Shown piece by piece: positions 33,311 to 45,879 of a DNA stretch of 64,000 nt. The stretch covers positions 1 to 64,000 of the forward strand of contig JARYHS010004247.1 in NCBI GenBank assembly GCA_031002005.1, in the 5' to 3' direction. A program made the translations under genes and the position numbers. A model generated the notes under the pieces. It was not told where the DNA came from. It saw only the letters and a list, made by a program, of their open reading frames with translations, and did no database searches. The DNA is from Vandiemenella viatica (lineage: Eukaryota; Arthropoda; Insecta; Orthoptera; Morabidae). How positions within the stretch are numbered: the stretch's first letter is position 1; every line of letters begins with the position of its first letter.

Positions 33311-36012
33311 GGAATCTTTACAAAGATAACTAGACTTAAACATCATAACGATAGCTACTATAGCAGAAACTTGACTGAAACCGGATACTAATATCTCATT
33401 TAAAGGATTCCATATATTACGAAAAGACAGGGAAGATGGAAAAGGTGGAATGGCAATATTAATTAAAACATCTATACCATTCGCAGCTGTATACATCGAT
33501 CATACAAACATGAAATCTTTGCAGGTTGTAGCAGCCAAAGTGCACAGCCAAAATATGAATCTAACCTTAGTCTCAATATACTGTCCTCCCAAAACAACAA
33601 TCAGAATAGATGAATGACGAACACTCCTCCATCAAATAGAGGATCCCTACTTAATCTGTGGAGACTTTAACGCTCACCACACCCTATGGGGATGTGAACT
33701 GAACGATGCATGTGGGGAAGCGATGATAGAGTTTATAGATGAATTTAACCTATATGTACTCAATGACGGATCTCCAACTCTTATTTCAATCCCAGCCAAA
33801 GGAAATCGGCAATTGATCTATCCATTTGCTCCTCACCCATCGCCACCTAATTTCAATGGGAAAACCTAAGACAGACCTGGGGATTGGACCACCACCCTAG
33901 CCTAGTATCAACAAAACAGCTGAATATCCCACAAACCTTTCAATCGAACAACAAATGGAACATAAGAAAATCAAATTGGATAAAATACAAGAAACACATT
34001 GAAGAAAATATAGGACGCGTCTACTCAGCAAACACAACCAAAAGTCAGTATCAGCTACTGCTAAACGTTATAAACGAAGCGGCAAAATGCTCGATCCCCA
34101 CCTAAAAAACAACATCAAACATAAACGACTACCCTCCACTTGGTGGAACGAGGAATGGTCCAGAAAGATAGCCAAAGGGAAACTAGCCCTGACAGTATAT
34201 AAACGAGATCCCACTTAGGAAAACTATATAAATTACAAAAATATATATTTAATATGGAACATGATAAATCGTTTAAAGAAGAAACCAGTTGTAATAAAAG
34301 CGCCAATGAACTGTATGGAAGAATTCGAAAAAAAGGTAGCCCTTCCATATGTGCCTACAGACCCACTAAAATTAACAAACCAACACACGGAAAATAACCG
34401 ACAAAATATTCTAGCAGAGGAATTTAAACTCAACGAACTGGAACTGGCCCTAAAATTAGCCTCAAATACAACACCAGGAATTGACAACTTTCATTACCTC
34501 ATGCTCCACCATCTCCCACACTGCACCAAGGTAGCTATCTTACAGCTCTTTACTAATGCATAGCCAAAAAGTGAATTTCCAAGAGATTGGACAACACAAA
34601 TAATTATCCCCGTACCAAAACCAGGTAAAGACAGTAAAAATTCAATCTCCTATCGCCCAATAGCCATTTCCTCCTGCATAGGTAAAACGTTTGAACGAAT
34701 CATAAAAATAGGGTTAGAATGGTGGCTTGAATATCACGATTTACTGCCGAGTACTCAATATTGATTTCGGAAAGGAAGAAGTACATATGACCGTCTCAGT
34801 ACGCTCACATTAGACGTAGAACGAACTTTTATCAACAAAGGTTTTCTTACAGCAGTTTTCCTAGACATTACGGGAGCCTATGACAATTTCCAAATTCCGA
34901 TACTAATAGAAAAGCTCAAGGCACTACTCCTTCCTGAGGTATTTGTCTGTGAAATATATAATCATCTCCATAGTAGAACTATATATTTACGGCAACAAAA
35001 CAATTGTCTACATGGACAATTCATAGTTTCAACAGGAATCCCACAAGGAGCAATCCTTAGCCTCTTACTATTCACTATATATATAGGGGAAATAGAAAAA
35101 ATATTCAGTCCCACAATAAAAGTATTACTTTTTGCAGACGACGTATGTATATACACGACACCTACATCCCTAGAAATAATCCTCTGGAGGTTAAAAGAAG
35201 CTGCAAAGATATTATACGATTGGGCACAACATCTAGAACTGACCATATCAACATCGAAATCTGCAGCAGTGATATTTTCTAGGAAACGAACAATGTATCG
35301 GGAGACTGAGCTTCATCAGGGACCCTACTCCTTTCCGTTGTGCACATCTGCCAGACACCTAGGCTTAATAATAGATAGTAAACTAAAATGGACGGGACAC
35401 ATCAACCATATCATAACCAAAACGGAACGCCTCTTGAATATATTAAGATCCGTAACACGCACCTGGTGGGGTGCAGACCCGGCTATAATGCTTAATATAT
35501 ACAGAGCACTAATCCGTCCCATATTCGATTATGCAAGTATCTGTTACGGGAATGCTTCTGAGTATAATCTCCGAAAATTGGACATAGCACAACAACGAGC
35601 TATTACAATATGTATTGGAGCAATGAAATCTACAGTATCAAATGCGCTATTAGTTGAAGCTAGAGAAATGCCTCTAGAAACGCGGCGACAGCTCCTATAA
35701 AATAACTACCTAATGAGACGCGCCTCACTCACCAACCATCTAGTGACTCAGAAGGCAAAGGGACTTATAACAATAATTGAAAGGAGGGGAAACATCCCTC
35801 GCCACTCCACACCGTTATTCGTCACTAGTTTCAGCCAAATAAAACACAAAATACCATTAGTGATGCAAGAAAGGATTCTTCCCTTTTTCACAAAAAATAC
35901 GATATCATCAGATTTAAACCAAATGTCTTCTATCTCCCAGAATGGATTATAAGAAGCAACAGGACAAATAACTTGACAGAGAGATTTCTATCTTCAACTT
36001 AGCCGGACTTTA
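33311..36012 (+). pseudogene. LINE-C segment 3: endonuclease and reverse transcriptase
   Basis: Endonuclease: AIIAETWLKPDT-like ATIAETW near 33355, KDREDGKGGMAILIKTSIPF, YLICGDFNAHHTLWG (about 33655) and a broken SPAKGNR. RT: NTTPGIDNFHYLMLHHLPH, DWTTQIIIPVPKPGKDSKN (about 34590), AVFLDITGAYDNF (about 34855), GIPQGAILSLLLFTIYIG (about 35035) and LLFADDVCIYTT (FADD at 35131-35142). Then HLGLIIDSKLKWTGHINHI and YRALIRPIFDYASICYG. Catalytic aspartates remain. Several stops and frameshifts are visible. With the RNase H further on, this fits the I-like group of LINEs. Confidence 0.85.
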
Positions 36013-38061
36013 CACAAATATATACCGACTAGACGACTCGTGCGAAAATTTCGCGAATAAAATGCGATGAACAGTGAGGTTGAATGCTTGTAATATAATG
36101 AAAAGTAGAACCGTACTATTGTAGCAATTTTTGTTTGTTTGTGTGTGTGTTTGTGTGTGTTTGTGTGTGTAATAGGTACACATCAAAATACTCGCAACAT
36201 ATTATGAAACAGTTAGGAAAATTTAAAAAAAACTCTGTATTTATGACAAACTGTCACTGACCTTAGCAGAATAAATTGAACCTGAACAAAATGATGCACA
36301 GAACGTATCAATATCTCTGAAATATTTGTTGCTGTGCGAGGTAAATTAATACCTGATGACAGAAAAATGCGTTGTAAAAATACTAATACTTTTGCCCTCT
36401 AAGGTCAGAATTTTGAAAAATTTCTTTCTTAAAATGTGATAACGGAACCGAAGACATTACAAAAACCTCAATCTTTAAAACGATACCTCTTTTATCATTT
36501 TGTTTAATTGTTAAGGGAGATAAATGCTCCAGATACAAAAAACGCATTTTAGAAAAATTGACATGTTTACCCTTTAAGGTTCAAATTACAAAAAATTCCT
36601 TTCTTAAAATATAATGTTACCACGGCGGTGACCTTATTCTTTTATATGATACCTCATTTATCTACATCTGTTAGATACTAAGGGAGATAATCGCTAGTGA
36701 CACAAAAATGCGTTATAGAAAAATTTATACTTTTTCCCTTTATGGGATGAATTCAAAAAACATTCTTTCTTAAAATATGATGTCACAAAGCTGAAACATT
36801 ACTCCTTATAATCCTACTTTATTTATCGATTTTGGTTAGATATCCAGGGAGATAAATGGCTCGAGATACAAAAAACACATTTTAGAATAATTGACATTTT
36901 TTCCCTTTATGAGTCGAATTACGAAACATTCCTTTCTTAAAATAAAATGTTACCACGGCGGATACCTTATTCTATAAAATGATACCTCATTTATCTATAT
37001 CTGTTAGATATTAAGGGAGATAAATTGCTCGTGACACAAAAATGCGTTATAGAAAAAATTATACTTTTTCCCTTTAAGGGTTGAATTCCAAAAACTTTCT
37101 TTCTTAATATGTGATGTCATAAGGCTGAGACAATATTTTTCATAATCTTACTTGATTTATCGATTTTGGATAGATATCCAGGGAGATAAGTAGCGCGAGA
37201 CACAAAAAAAACCTATTTTTGAAAAATTGACAGTTTTGCCCTTTAAGTATCGAATTACGAAAAATTCCTTCCTTAAAATATAATGTTACCACGGCAATGA
37301 CCTTATTCTTTAATATGATACCTCATTTATCTATATCTGTTAGTTATTAAGGGAGATAAATCTCTCGTGATACAAAAATGCGTTATAGAAAAATTTATAC
37401 TTTTTCCCTTTATGGGATGAATTCAAAAAACATTCTTTCTTAAAATATGATGTCACCAAAGCTGAGACAATATTCCTCATAATCCTACGTCATTTATCGA
37501 TTTTGGTTAGATATCCAGCAAGAAAAATGGCTCGAGATACAAAAAACGCATTTTAGAAAATTGACATTTTTGCCCTTTAAGGGTCGAATTATGAAAAATT
37601 CATTTCTTGAAATGTAATGTTACCACGGCGGAGACTTCAGTCTTTAATATGAGACCTAATTTATCTATATCTGTTAGATATTAAGGGAGATTAATCGCTC
37701 GTGACACAAAAACGCATTTCAAAAATATTGATACTTTTGCCCTTTAAGGGTCGAATTCCGAAAATTTTCCGTCTTAGTATATGAATTCACTAAAGCGGAG
37801 ATCTTAATCTTTAAAATGATACTTCATTAAACGATTTCAGATAGGTATCCAGGGAGATAAATGATTCATAACACAGAAAACAGCATTATAGAAATATTGA
37901 TATTTTGCCCTTAAAGGTTCTAATTCCGAAAACTTTATTTCTTTAAATATGATGTAACCAAAGTGGAGACCATATGCTTTAAAATGACACCTCATTTATT
38001 GATTTCGGTTAAGTATGAAGGAAGATACAGGCTTGTGACAAAAAATACCTTATAGATATAA
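36013..38061. repeat. Satellite inside LINE-C, 168-bp monomer
   Basis: A monomer mark (TTAAGGGAGATAA or CCAGGGAGATAA) recurs at about 36512, 36677, 36846, 37012, 37179, 37348, 37517, 37682, 37850 and 38018, spacing about 165-170 bp. TTAAGGG and CCAGGG types alternate through most of it, so the real unit is a dimer of about 336 bp. The first ~300 bp is unlike the monomer and contains a TGTGTGTTTG-like tract. It interrupts the LINE-C coding sequence between RT and RNase H. Confidence 0.85.
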
Positions 38062-39453
38062 TATATATGATGTATCAAGAACAACAAATGGAGTCCAATT
38101 CGCCTACTACTGTCCACTCACGCAAGAACACTAGAAAATACGCTTGCCAACAGAGGCCTCGGTTTACACGGCAGAGGCTGTGGCTATTAGACAGGCCATT
38201 CAATACGGATATAACCGATATAATAAAATACTAATAGTTACGGATTCGAAAAGTGTAGTACAAAGGTTGGAGAATATTAAAAGACAAAATGAAACGAATA
38301 AAATTTTATATGATATATTACAAATGATGTACATAGCCTCCACAGAAGGAAAAGAAATTAATTTATTATGGCTCAAGGGCCATTCGTCCATGCAATACAA
38401 CGAGACGGTCGACAAAATGGCAAAAGAAAGCACTCTGGAAGGGCAGTAACAATACACACAACTCCCTCACAATTATTTCATAAAAACTATAAAAGAGAGG
38501 CCCTCGCAAAATGGGACTTTATCACAAGTATACAAAGAGAAACAGTATGCATCGATCCAACCCCACATACCACACAAAGCATTGTTCGAAGAAAAAAAAA
38601 TTGGAAAAAAATGCATAACATCTATCAGTCGCATAAGATTGGGACAGGGATGTTATCACAAACACCTCCATTGAATTGGCACAGCAAACTCCCCATTCTG
38701 CCCGGTCGGCAACGAAGAAATAGCAGACCTAAATCACATAATACTGGCATGCACCCTTTACCAAATTCCACAAAATAACATATATAATAGACTGACTAAG
38801 CTAAAATCCCACTGCCTACATCAATCATCTCCCTTATGAGAACGGAACGACAGGACGTGCATCAAGCGATAGTTCACTTCTTAAGGGACGCAGATATCAC
38901 TATATAACCCAGACCATTCAAGAGACCCATCATAGCTAAAATGCCCTAAAAACAGAACTAATTCAGGGATACAAAGTTTTGCGCTAAAATCCACAATTAC
39001 CAAACATACAATACGGATTTCACCACATAGATGAGGTTTATTATCTAAAATTAATATTATTAAAGCACCAGCTGTTAGTAAACTATTCGCTCCGCTGGTA
39101 TTAAAATGTCTATTATGTCAAATAATACGTTAACATAACTAACAACTGACACCACACCATCTTCACTATTGGTATTAGAAAAACTTGTCCAAATATAGTA
39201 GCAAAACAGAGTTACTGTACCACCTGCACTATCAGTATTATTACAACGGTATAGAACTAATATGCCGAATAATAACGTAACATAATCATCAATGGTCACC
39301 TCAACATCTTTACTATGTTACTAATAAAAATTGTTTAGAACTATTATGTCAAAATAATACTGTATAGAACTATTACGCTAAAATAATATTGTATACAACA
39401 ATTGTAATCTGGCTGTATGGCCGTTAGACCAGAAGCCATACAAATAAATTTAA
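38062..39453 (+). pseudogene. LINE-C segment 4: RNase H, C-terminus and 3' end
   Basis: RNase H: ASVYTAEAVAIRQAIQ, ILIVTDSKSVVQRLENI and INLLWLKGHSSMQYNETVDK (38144-38449), with the E, D and C-terminal D motif in place. The preceding TDGS part is altered (YDVSRTTNGVQFAYYC near 38070). A cysteine-histidine end, PFCPVGNEEIADLNHIILAC near 38700, closes the ORF2. The 3' untranslated region ends ATGGCCGTTAGACCAGAAGC and ATACAAATAAATTTAAA at about 39453. Confidence 0.8.
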
Positions 39454-41315
39454 AAAAATTTCTTCTGTTTTCCTTGTTCTCTTGGTATTTTGGTTATTGC
39501 CTGTCGCGAGGCAGTCTGACATGTAGAGTATCTTTTCCAGGAGGCACAGAGGATTCCTTGACAGTTTGTAAATTTATCTCTTGTATGTTCATGTAGTTTT
39601 CCTTGTTTATCTGAGTAGTATTTGGCGCATTTTAGGCAATCGTATGGAAGATGGCAATAATTTTTAGTGTCCACTATTCTGCGGTACCTTATGCACTAAG
39701 AAGGTCCTTCTTGGTACCTGTATTTCAATAGATACTCTAGTATAGAGGATTGCTTGTTAATTAAATATCTTCTCTGATGGCGGGCCATGGTTAGGTGATG
39801 TTTTTCACACCGCGAGTGGTGTAAGCTATTTGGTAGTCTCATTTTTCTTCTTGAATTGATGTATATTTTGAATGGGGTAAGCTTTATGTCGTAGTTCTTT
39901 TTCTATGTCTACTCTCTCCACTATAGGTGAATGGTCTTTGAACATTAATTTCAATTGGTAGTGCTTTTTAATCTGGTAGATGTTGTAATGTGATGCCTTT
40001 GTTCACATCACAAAATGTAAATTACTCTGTTCTGTTATTAATTTTATTCTGATATTAATGTCCTAGATTATTTATTACTTTAGATCTTTGGCGATCCAGT
40101 TGATTAAATAATTTATTAATGGGCAAGAGTTTCTTTTTGTTAGAGGTGGCAGTGTAAATACGAAATTCAATTTAATAAGGATATACGGCGAAGATAGCAT
40201 TGGTACAAAAATGTTAAAATCAGCGTTCTGCTAGGCAGGAAGGGCAGCTCATTTACGGTGCTCCCAGATATCGTTAGCCGAGTCCGACACTCTGACGCCA
40301 CTTTGGGGGAAGAGTGAGCCGATGGAGGCTCTTGTTTGCCCCAACGTCAAGTCATCGTACCTAATGGACTGGGCAGCCGGCTGTCACCGAACCGCCGACG
40401 AACATATGATGGGTGATCTCGAATGAACCTTGGGTGGTGTATCACGTGATTTCAGCAAACAGGCCTCTCGCCAATGAAATGAGACATCTGGGCCAAAGTA
40501 TTCCTGAGGGTGAAACAACGAATGGTCAAGAACTGCTTGGCTGATACCGAAGGAGAGAATTACAAGGCTCCAGCTTCCGACACGGCGATTGCAGCCCGGA
40601 CTGAGGCGCATTGAGCGCTACCTGACCGGCCGCCCTCGCTTGCATTCCATCACCGAGCATCGAAGCTGATAAGAATTAATGAAGTGTTACTCAACCAGGC
40701 CAGAGTGTACGTTTCTTGTGACTAGTCCCTATGACTAGAAATTTCTGCTCTAACTGCGAAAACCTGCCACTGAGCTATTGGCGCTATTTTCCAGACACTT
40801 TGTGTTATTACACAAGCCACCTTGTTCCCTAAACTCTGTTTTCATAACATTGTATGTTAATTTTTCCTATTCATGGCGCCCAAGACAATTCTTTTGATTG
40901 TTTAAAGACAAAAAATCATAATGCTGATGTTAATTGCCATGCTCTATAAGATGTAATATTCTAATTGCTTTCCTTCATTCAATTTTGACCATTAAACTGA
41001 AATAAAGTTGAATTCAACCATTGTTTGCTTTGATTACCGGGCTAACTGTGAGGCTAGACATTGCTTTAATATATTACATAATTATATATTCACAGTAACG
41101 TAAATTTGCCTAAACTGTAAACGCCAGAAGCACCAATAAACGCTAATTATATTTTATCTGTAATCCCGCATAATTTGAGATTCTTACCACTCAAAATTTT
41201 AAATTCATGTATATTAATGAAATTAACTTACGAGAGCACAGTGTAGAATAGTGTTTGGTTTTCCTTTAAAAAAAAATGTTTTTGAAGGTATAGTCTCTGC
41301 TGTTTTAAATATTGT
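39454..41315. other. No recognisable gene
   Basis: A minus-strand frame at 39674-39450 has CHLPYDCLKCAKYYSDKQGK then LHEH, resembling a decayed C2H2 zinc finger. A GC-rich block lies at 40220-40660. AATAAAGTTGAATTCAACC near 40998 could be an LTR polyadenylation region. None is secure. Confidence 0.35.
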
Positions 41316-41319
41316 ACTT

Positions 41320-41582
41320 GAGACAATCTTCAAATTCTCCAAGTAATAAAGGAGAGAAAGAAAAACTGGATGGGGAACTTGTTGAGAGGGGAGTGCCTCA
41401 TAAAAGACGCCTTGGAAGGTCTAGTCTGTGGGAGGAGAATAAGAGGAAGAAGGAGGTACAAAATTATAGATAACATCAAGGAAGATGGCCAACTATATGT
41501 TTCTAAAGAGAAAGGCAGTAAGAACATGGATAGCAGCCAAGTGAAAACCTGCCCGACGGCAGAAAACTGATGATGATGATGA
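41320..41582 (+). pseudogene. 3' end of an RTE-like LINE
   Basis: Reads VIKERKKNWMGNLLRGECLI, KDALEGLVCGRRIRGRRRYK and IIDNIKEDG, the usual basic C-terminus of such polymerases. It stops at the double TGA near 41569 and ends in a GATGATGATGAT tail. Only this tail survives. Confidence 0.75.
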
Positions 41583-42949
41583 GACAATCTTCCCTACAAA
41601 CTATTTTCAGTTTACCTGTTATGTTACCTTTGATTACTAGGTTCATTGGGATGTAGACTGTTACTATTTCATTTACGATCATGGGAGATATTTTTTGCTT
41701 TCTTTTGTAGGTGTCCTTGCTTTCCGAGTGGTCTCAATTTCACTTGCTTTAATTTACTTGTATTATTTCCTGTGATGCTCCTCATAGCCCTCATCGCCAT
41801 TTTATTCCTTACCTTCCTCTTGCTTCCAATCTCCAAGAATTCGGTTTTAGTCTGGCGATGCGTTGCTGTTATTTCAATTTTGTGTCCATTTCCGTATTCT
41901 GTCATTGACACATCAAACACCTTACATTGTCATATTCTGATGTCAATCCATTTCGTCTAACTCAGAACTCCGTGGTGTTTGTATTTCTTTCTTATTTTTC
42001 TGCTTCCATCACAAGATCAACACTATGGTACGAAGACAAGGCGTTTTCACGTGGCACTTAAAGTACGAAATTCCGACAGAGCTAATTGTGATAAATCCAT
42101 GAGTAAAGCAAAGCATATGCCGGGCTCCGTATGATGGTGAGAGAATGAGCTCACCAACAAAAGAATATAAACAAGTAGAGTCATGAAGAGAAATCAGTCA
42201 TATCGTACAGGTAGATATAACGTGGAGTTTGAGGTGAAAGAGATGTCTATATTTCCTCACGGTGGGAGCATTTTAAATGAGTAGATGTCAGAAGTTTCTT
42301 CTGACTACAATAACATCAAATAGAAAACAATTAAGGACTTCCGGTTTACTCATAAATACACATTAACAACTTCTGCCCACCTCCTCAAAGGGAAGCAATT
42401 AGGAACTCCATTAATCATTTCCGGTTTCAACTCGCCTCCCCTCAACCCACTGCACGTGTCATTCCCATCAACCCGGCACATGCGTAGCCACACGTGGCGC
42501 CAACGCGTCGCTGCGTGAGTCACCCTGCATGTGTGATCTCTGCATGAGTCACCAATCACGCGTTCGGCGCATCTCCTCCCAACCCCTCCGCACGTGTCAA
42601 CTGTCAAGGCCCGTCCCAATGACTCATGAACGTGTGAGTTACCCTTCCATCTCCCTCCTCGTTTCTAAGAAGCAACACGTCTGCAGCTCTCTCACCATAT
42701 CTCGCCAAGTACTGCTCTTCGCGTCAGTGTACCAGCTAAACACCGACGATTCCAAGAGATTGACTTTGGGCTTGTCAACCCAACGTGATTTCGAGCCAGA
42801 CATGCATTCCACTCGGAGAGCTTACTGTTTCATGCCGGACAGTGTCGGGGGACGAAAATGTTATGTTTTCACCACAGTGCTCTAATCAGAAAATAGCTCG
42901 TAGCAGCTGATTGTAAACGCACGAGTCAGTACTTTGATACATTGACCAA
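41583..42949. other. No recognisable gene; GC-rich motif cluster
   Basis: Mostly unremarkable. Between 42430 and 42660 the sequence is GC- and CpG-rich and holds the motif cluster listed separately. An 83-codon minus frame at 41920-41669 is lysine-rich and unrecognised. Confidence 0.4.
42453..42626. promoter_or_regulatory. Cluster of CACGTG and TGAGTCA motifs
   Basis: CACGTG occurs at 42453, 42491 and 42591, and TGAGTCA or its reverse at 42516, 42545 and 42620, within 174 bp. These are classic E-box and AP-1 type sites. No transcript or start is visible, so a regulatory role is a guess; it may be part of an unrecognised transposon. Confidence 0.25.
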
Positions 42950-45830
42950 ACTAACGAGAGAGGAGAGGATTTGATGGAGCTGATTCACGAATTACATCTG
43001 CAGTAAGAAATAGACCATACAATTCGCCTACTTTAAAAGACAGATGATGCGCCAACATCAACATAGATGTTAACGCGCACCAGCGAACATGTGGGGAACA
43101 TGCTACAAACTGGAGAGTTCTAAACACACAAACCACGAGTGATCATAATATAATTCTATATGACCTATTCCAGGGATCTAACGGATGTCTGTAGCAGTGA
43201 AAATATCAAACACCGGTACACAATATAAAGAGAGCGGCATGGTCGAGACTGCGGGAGGGCTTACGAACACCAGTGGAACTAATGGAGGGGAATGACGTAG
43301 ATTATATTGCGAAGGAGCTGACCAAATCGATTCAAACAGCAATGAAGGGCAGCATTCCACTGGCGAAAATTAAAATGGTGAGGGGATATACCATAGAACG
43401 AATGGCCTGTATAGACTGAGATCAAATATGCGAAAGGCGAGAAGGGAATACCAACGTTTGCCTTGTGGCGGCTGACAGGTATATTCTTCTCTACAGATAC
43501 AGAGAGAGAAAAGAAGCTTTTAAGCAACAATTGTTTCTGGCGAAAACTCAAAGTTGGGAGGCATATGTTAGAACAAATCTTAGGTCAGACCCCTGGGGAA
43601 TACCATACAAAATAGTTGCAGGTAAAATTAGACCACCGACAACTTTGGATACCGTGAGGAATGAGGATGGGACCATGACAACGAATTGGACCACAATGGC
43701 CGAGGTACTATTGCATCAGCTATTACCCGCCGACGTAGAAAACAATTAAAGAGATACCCATAGAAAAATGCGCAGTGATCAATTACAGTTGTATACGTCA
43801 CATCGGAAGGGAAAACATAACAATAGATGAGGTGATCAGAGCCAATAAACAGTATGGCGAAACATTAAGCCCAAGGTCCGGGACGGAATTGTGGGTGAAC
43901 TTTTGCAGGCTCTCGTGGTCCTGTTAGCTCCTCCCTTATGTAACTTACTAAACAAATGTCTGTTGCAAGGCAGAGTTCCCAACGTGTGGAAACAAAGTGA
44001 AGTGGTAATACAGGGTCTGGCCAATCCAAAATCTTATGGGCCGATCTGCATGCTCAATGTGCTGGGAAAGGTTCAAGAAAAAGTACTGATCGCTAATTGC
44101 AACATCATAGGAGTACATAATGGGTATGAACTTGAACCAATACGGCTTTAGAGCAGGCAGGTCGACCGAAGATGCAATTAACAGTGCAGTAGACTTAGTA
44201 AAAAGTAGTTGTAAGAAATATGTTATTGGAATTTTTGTGTGATATTTGTGGCGCTTTTGATAATCTTTGGTGGCCGATATTGTTCCGGCGCCTAATAGAA
44301 ATGAAGTGTCCAAGCAGTCTTATAACACACTGAAGGACTATTGCAAAAATCGTTATGCCACACTGAGATGCTGCGAGGGAAGGTAGATAAACATTTGACT
44401 AAGGGATGCCCTCAGAGGTCGGTCAGTGGACCGGTTTTTTTTGGGACATAGTTTACGAAAAAGTGATTAATATACTGGAGGGACTGGATGGCTTACTGGG
44501 GCTGGTTGCCTATGCAGACGACTTGCTGTTATTGATTGAGGGTCGGGCCAGACAAGATATAGAGAATATAGCTAAAGTGGTGATTGAAAAACTCCAAGCA
44601 TGGTGCTCGGAGGCAAAGCTTAGTCTCGCGCCAAAGTAAACTCAGATGATGGTATTCAAGGGCAAACTTGAACGTAAACCTACTATCAAAATAAATAACA
44701 TAAACGTAAAGAGAACACGGACAACCAAATATCTTGGCGTCACCCTGGCGAGTCTCTGAACTTTGCATCACACTTTGCTGAGGACGTGCTTAACAAATTT
44801 ATCAGTATAGGGCAAAGGAGATTGCACCTTTCTACCTCTACGACAAGAAGATACCACGATGCTATCCTAGCATCTCTGGTAGGGTATGGCGTCCAGTGTC
44901 TGGGCGCACAGACTTCGACTGGTATAACCTAGGGAGGAGGTCCTAAGAGTGCAGAGAAGTGTGTTGCTGCGATTGAGTGGAGCCTACAGTACTACCTCTA
45001 CAAATGCCCTACCAATTGTCATAGGTGTATGGTCGTTGGGCCTAGAGAAGAAGAGGAGCCTTATACTGGTTACGAAAAGGAAATCAGGCCAGGGTGCAGG
45101 AGATTGTGGGAACAGTTGCACAGAATGCAACAGAAGTTCAGCGCTGCATTTCTCGCTGAATGACAGGAGCGGTGGGACAATAGTGCTACAGGGGAGAAGA
45201 TTGTACAATGTGTTTCCGAACATACAAGAACTGCTGCAACTTGAATACTTTCATCCCACACCAGGCCTTATATATTACGTCAAGGGGCACGGTCATATAA
45301 CAGCCTACTGTGTCAAAGAGGGCTTAAAGAAACGGGCTTATGTGAGTGCGGGGCAGAAGGAACCCCGAATATGTAATGTGGGCCTGTCCGATAACAGAAG
45401 AAGTAAGGACGCCGGATATCAACACAATACGGAGTAGATCAACGCGAGACATAAATTTAGATGAGAGATCATGGATTATTCTAGATAATCTGGCAAACAA
45501 AGTATCTCAACTGCACAGAAAAGATATCTGGACCGAGTGGCAGTCGGGCATGGGGACCGGCCTAGGCGAGTCGCACGGCCAAACATACGGGCATAGGAAA
45601 TTATTCACGGATTGGAGCAAGCAGTATTCCACAGAAACTTCCGGGAGCCGGAAGTTTTGTCCCGAAGTGTCGGTCGATCCTGTCCTACTGGAAATCCAGA
45701 AGGACATGGCTGGCAGACTATCCCGGGATGATGGTTGTGGGTAGATTAGTGTTGATAGAGCATTATAGGTTTAAAGTTAGATTAGAATAGACGTTGTAGA
45801 TAAATTTTTGTAACATAAAAACGGATAAGG
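42950..45830 (+). pseudogene. R1-like LINE, decayed
   Basis: Remnants of the endonuclease end (ERGEDLMELIHELHLQ; SDHNIILYDLFQG near 43140). Linker RYRERKEAFKQQLFLAKTQS and SDPWGIPYKIVAGKIRPPTT (43490-43640), a signature of R1-type elements. RT: LVAYADDLLLLIEGRARQDI with YADD at 44511-44522, KLQAWCSEAKLSLAPK, TTKYLGVTL. Late region: TGHGHITAYCVKEGLKKRAY near 45290, PEYVMWACPITEEV near 45365. Many frameshifts; the finger/palm core (43750-44500) is badly broken. It is not in rDNA, the usual R1 site. Confidence 0.75.
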
Positions 45831-45879
45831 CCTTATAGGGGAAAAGTAGATTATAATTCCAAAGGTGATTATTTCAAAA

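Noticed and set aside
36500..38050. CRISPR array
   Set aside because: Repeat units of 168 bp follow each other directly and have no unique spacers; eukaryotic context.
40990..41030. LTR end
   Set aside because: AATAAA and a short palindrome only; no partner LTR in the window.
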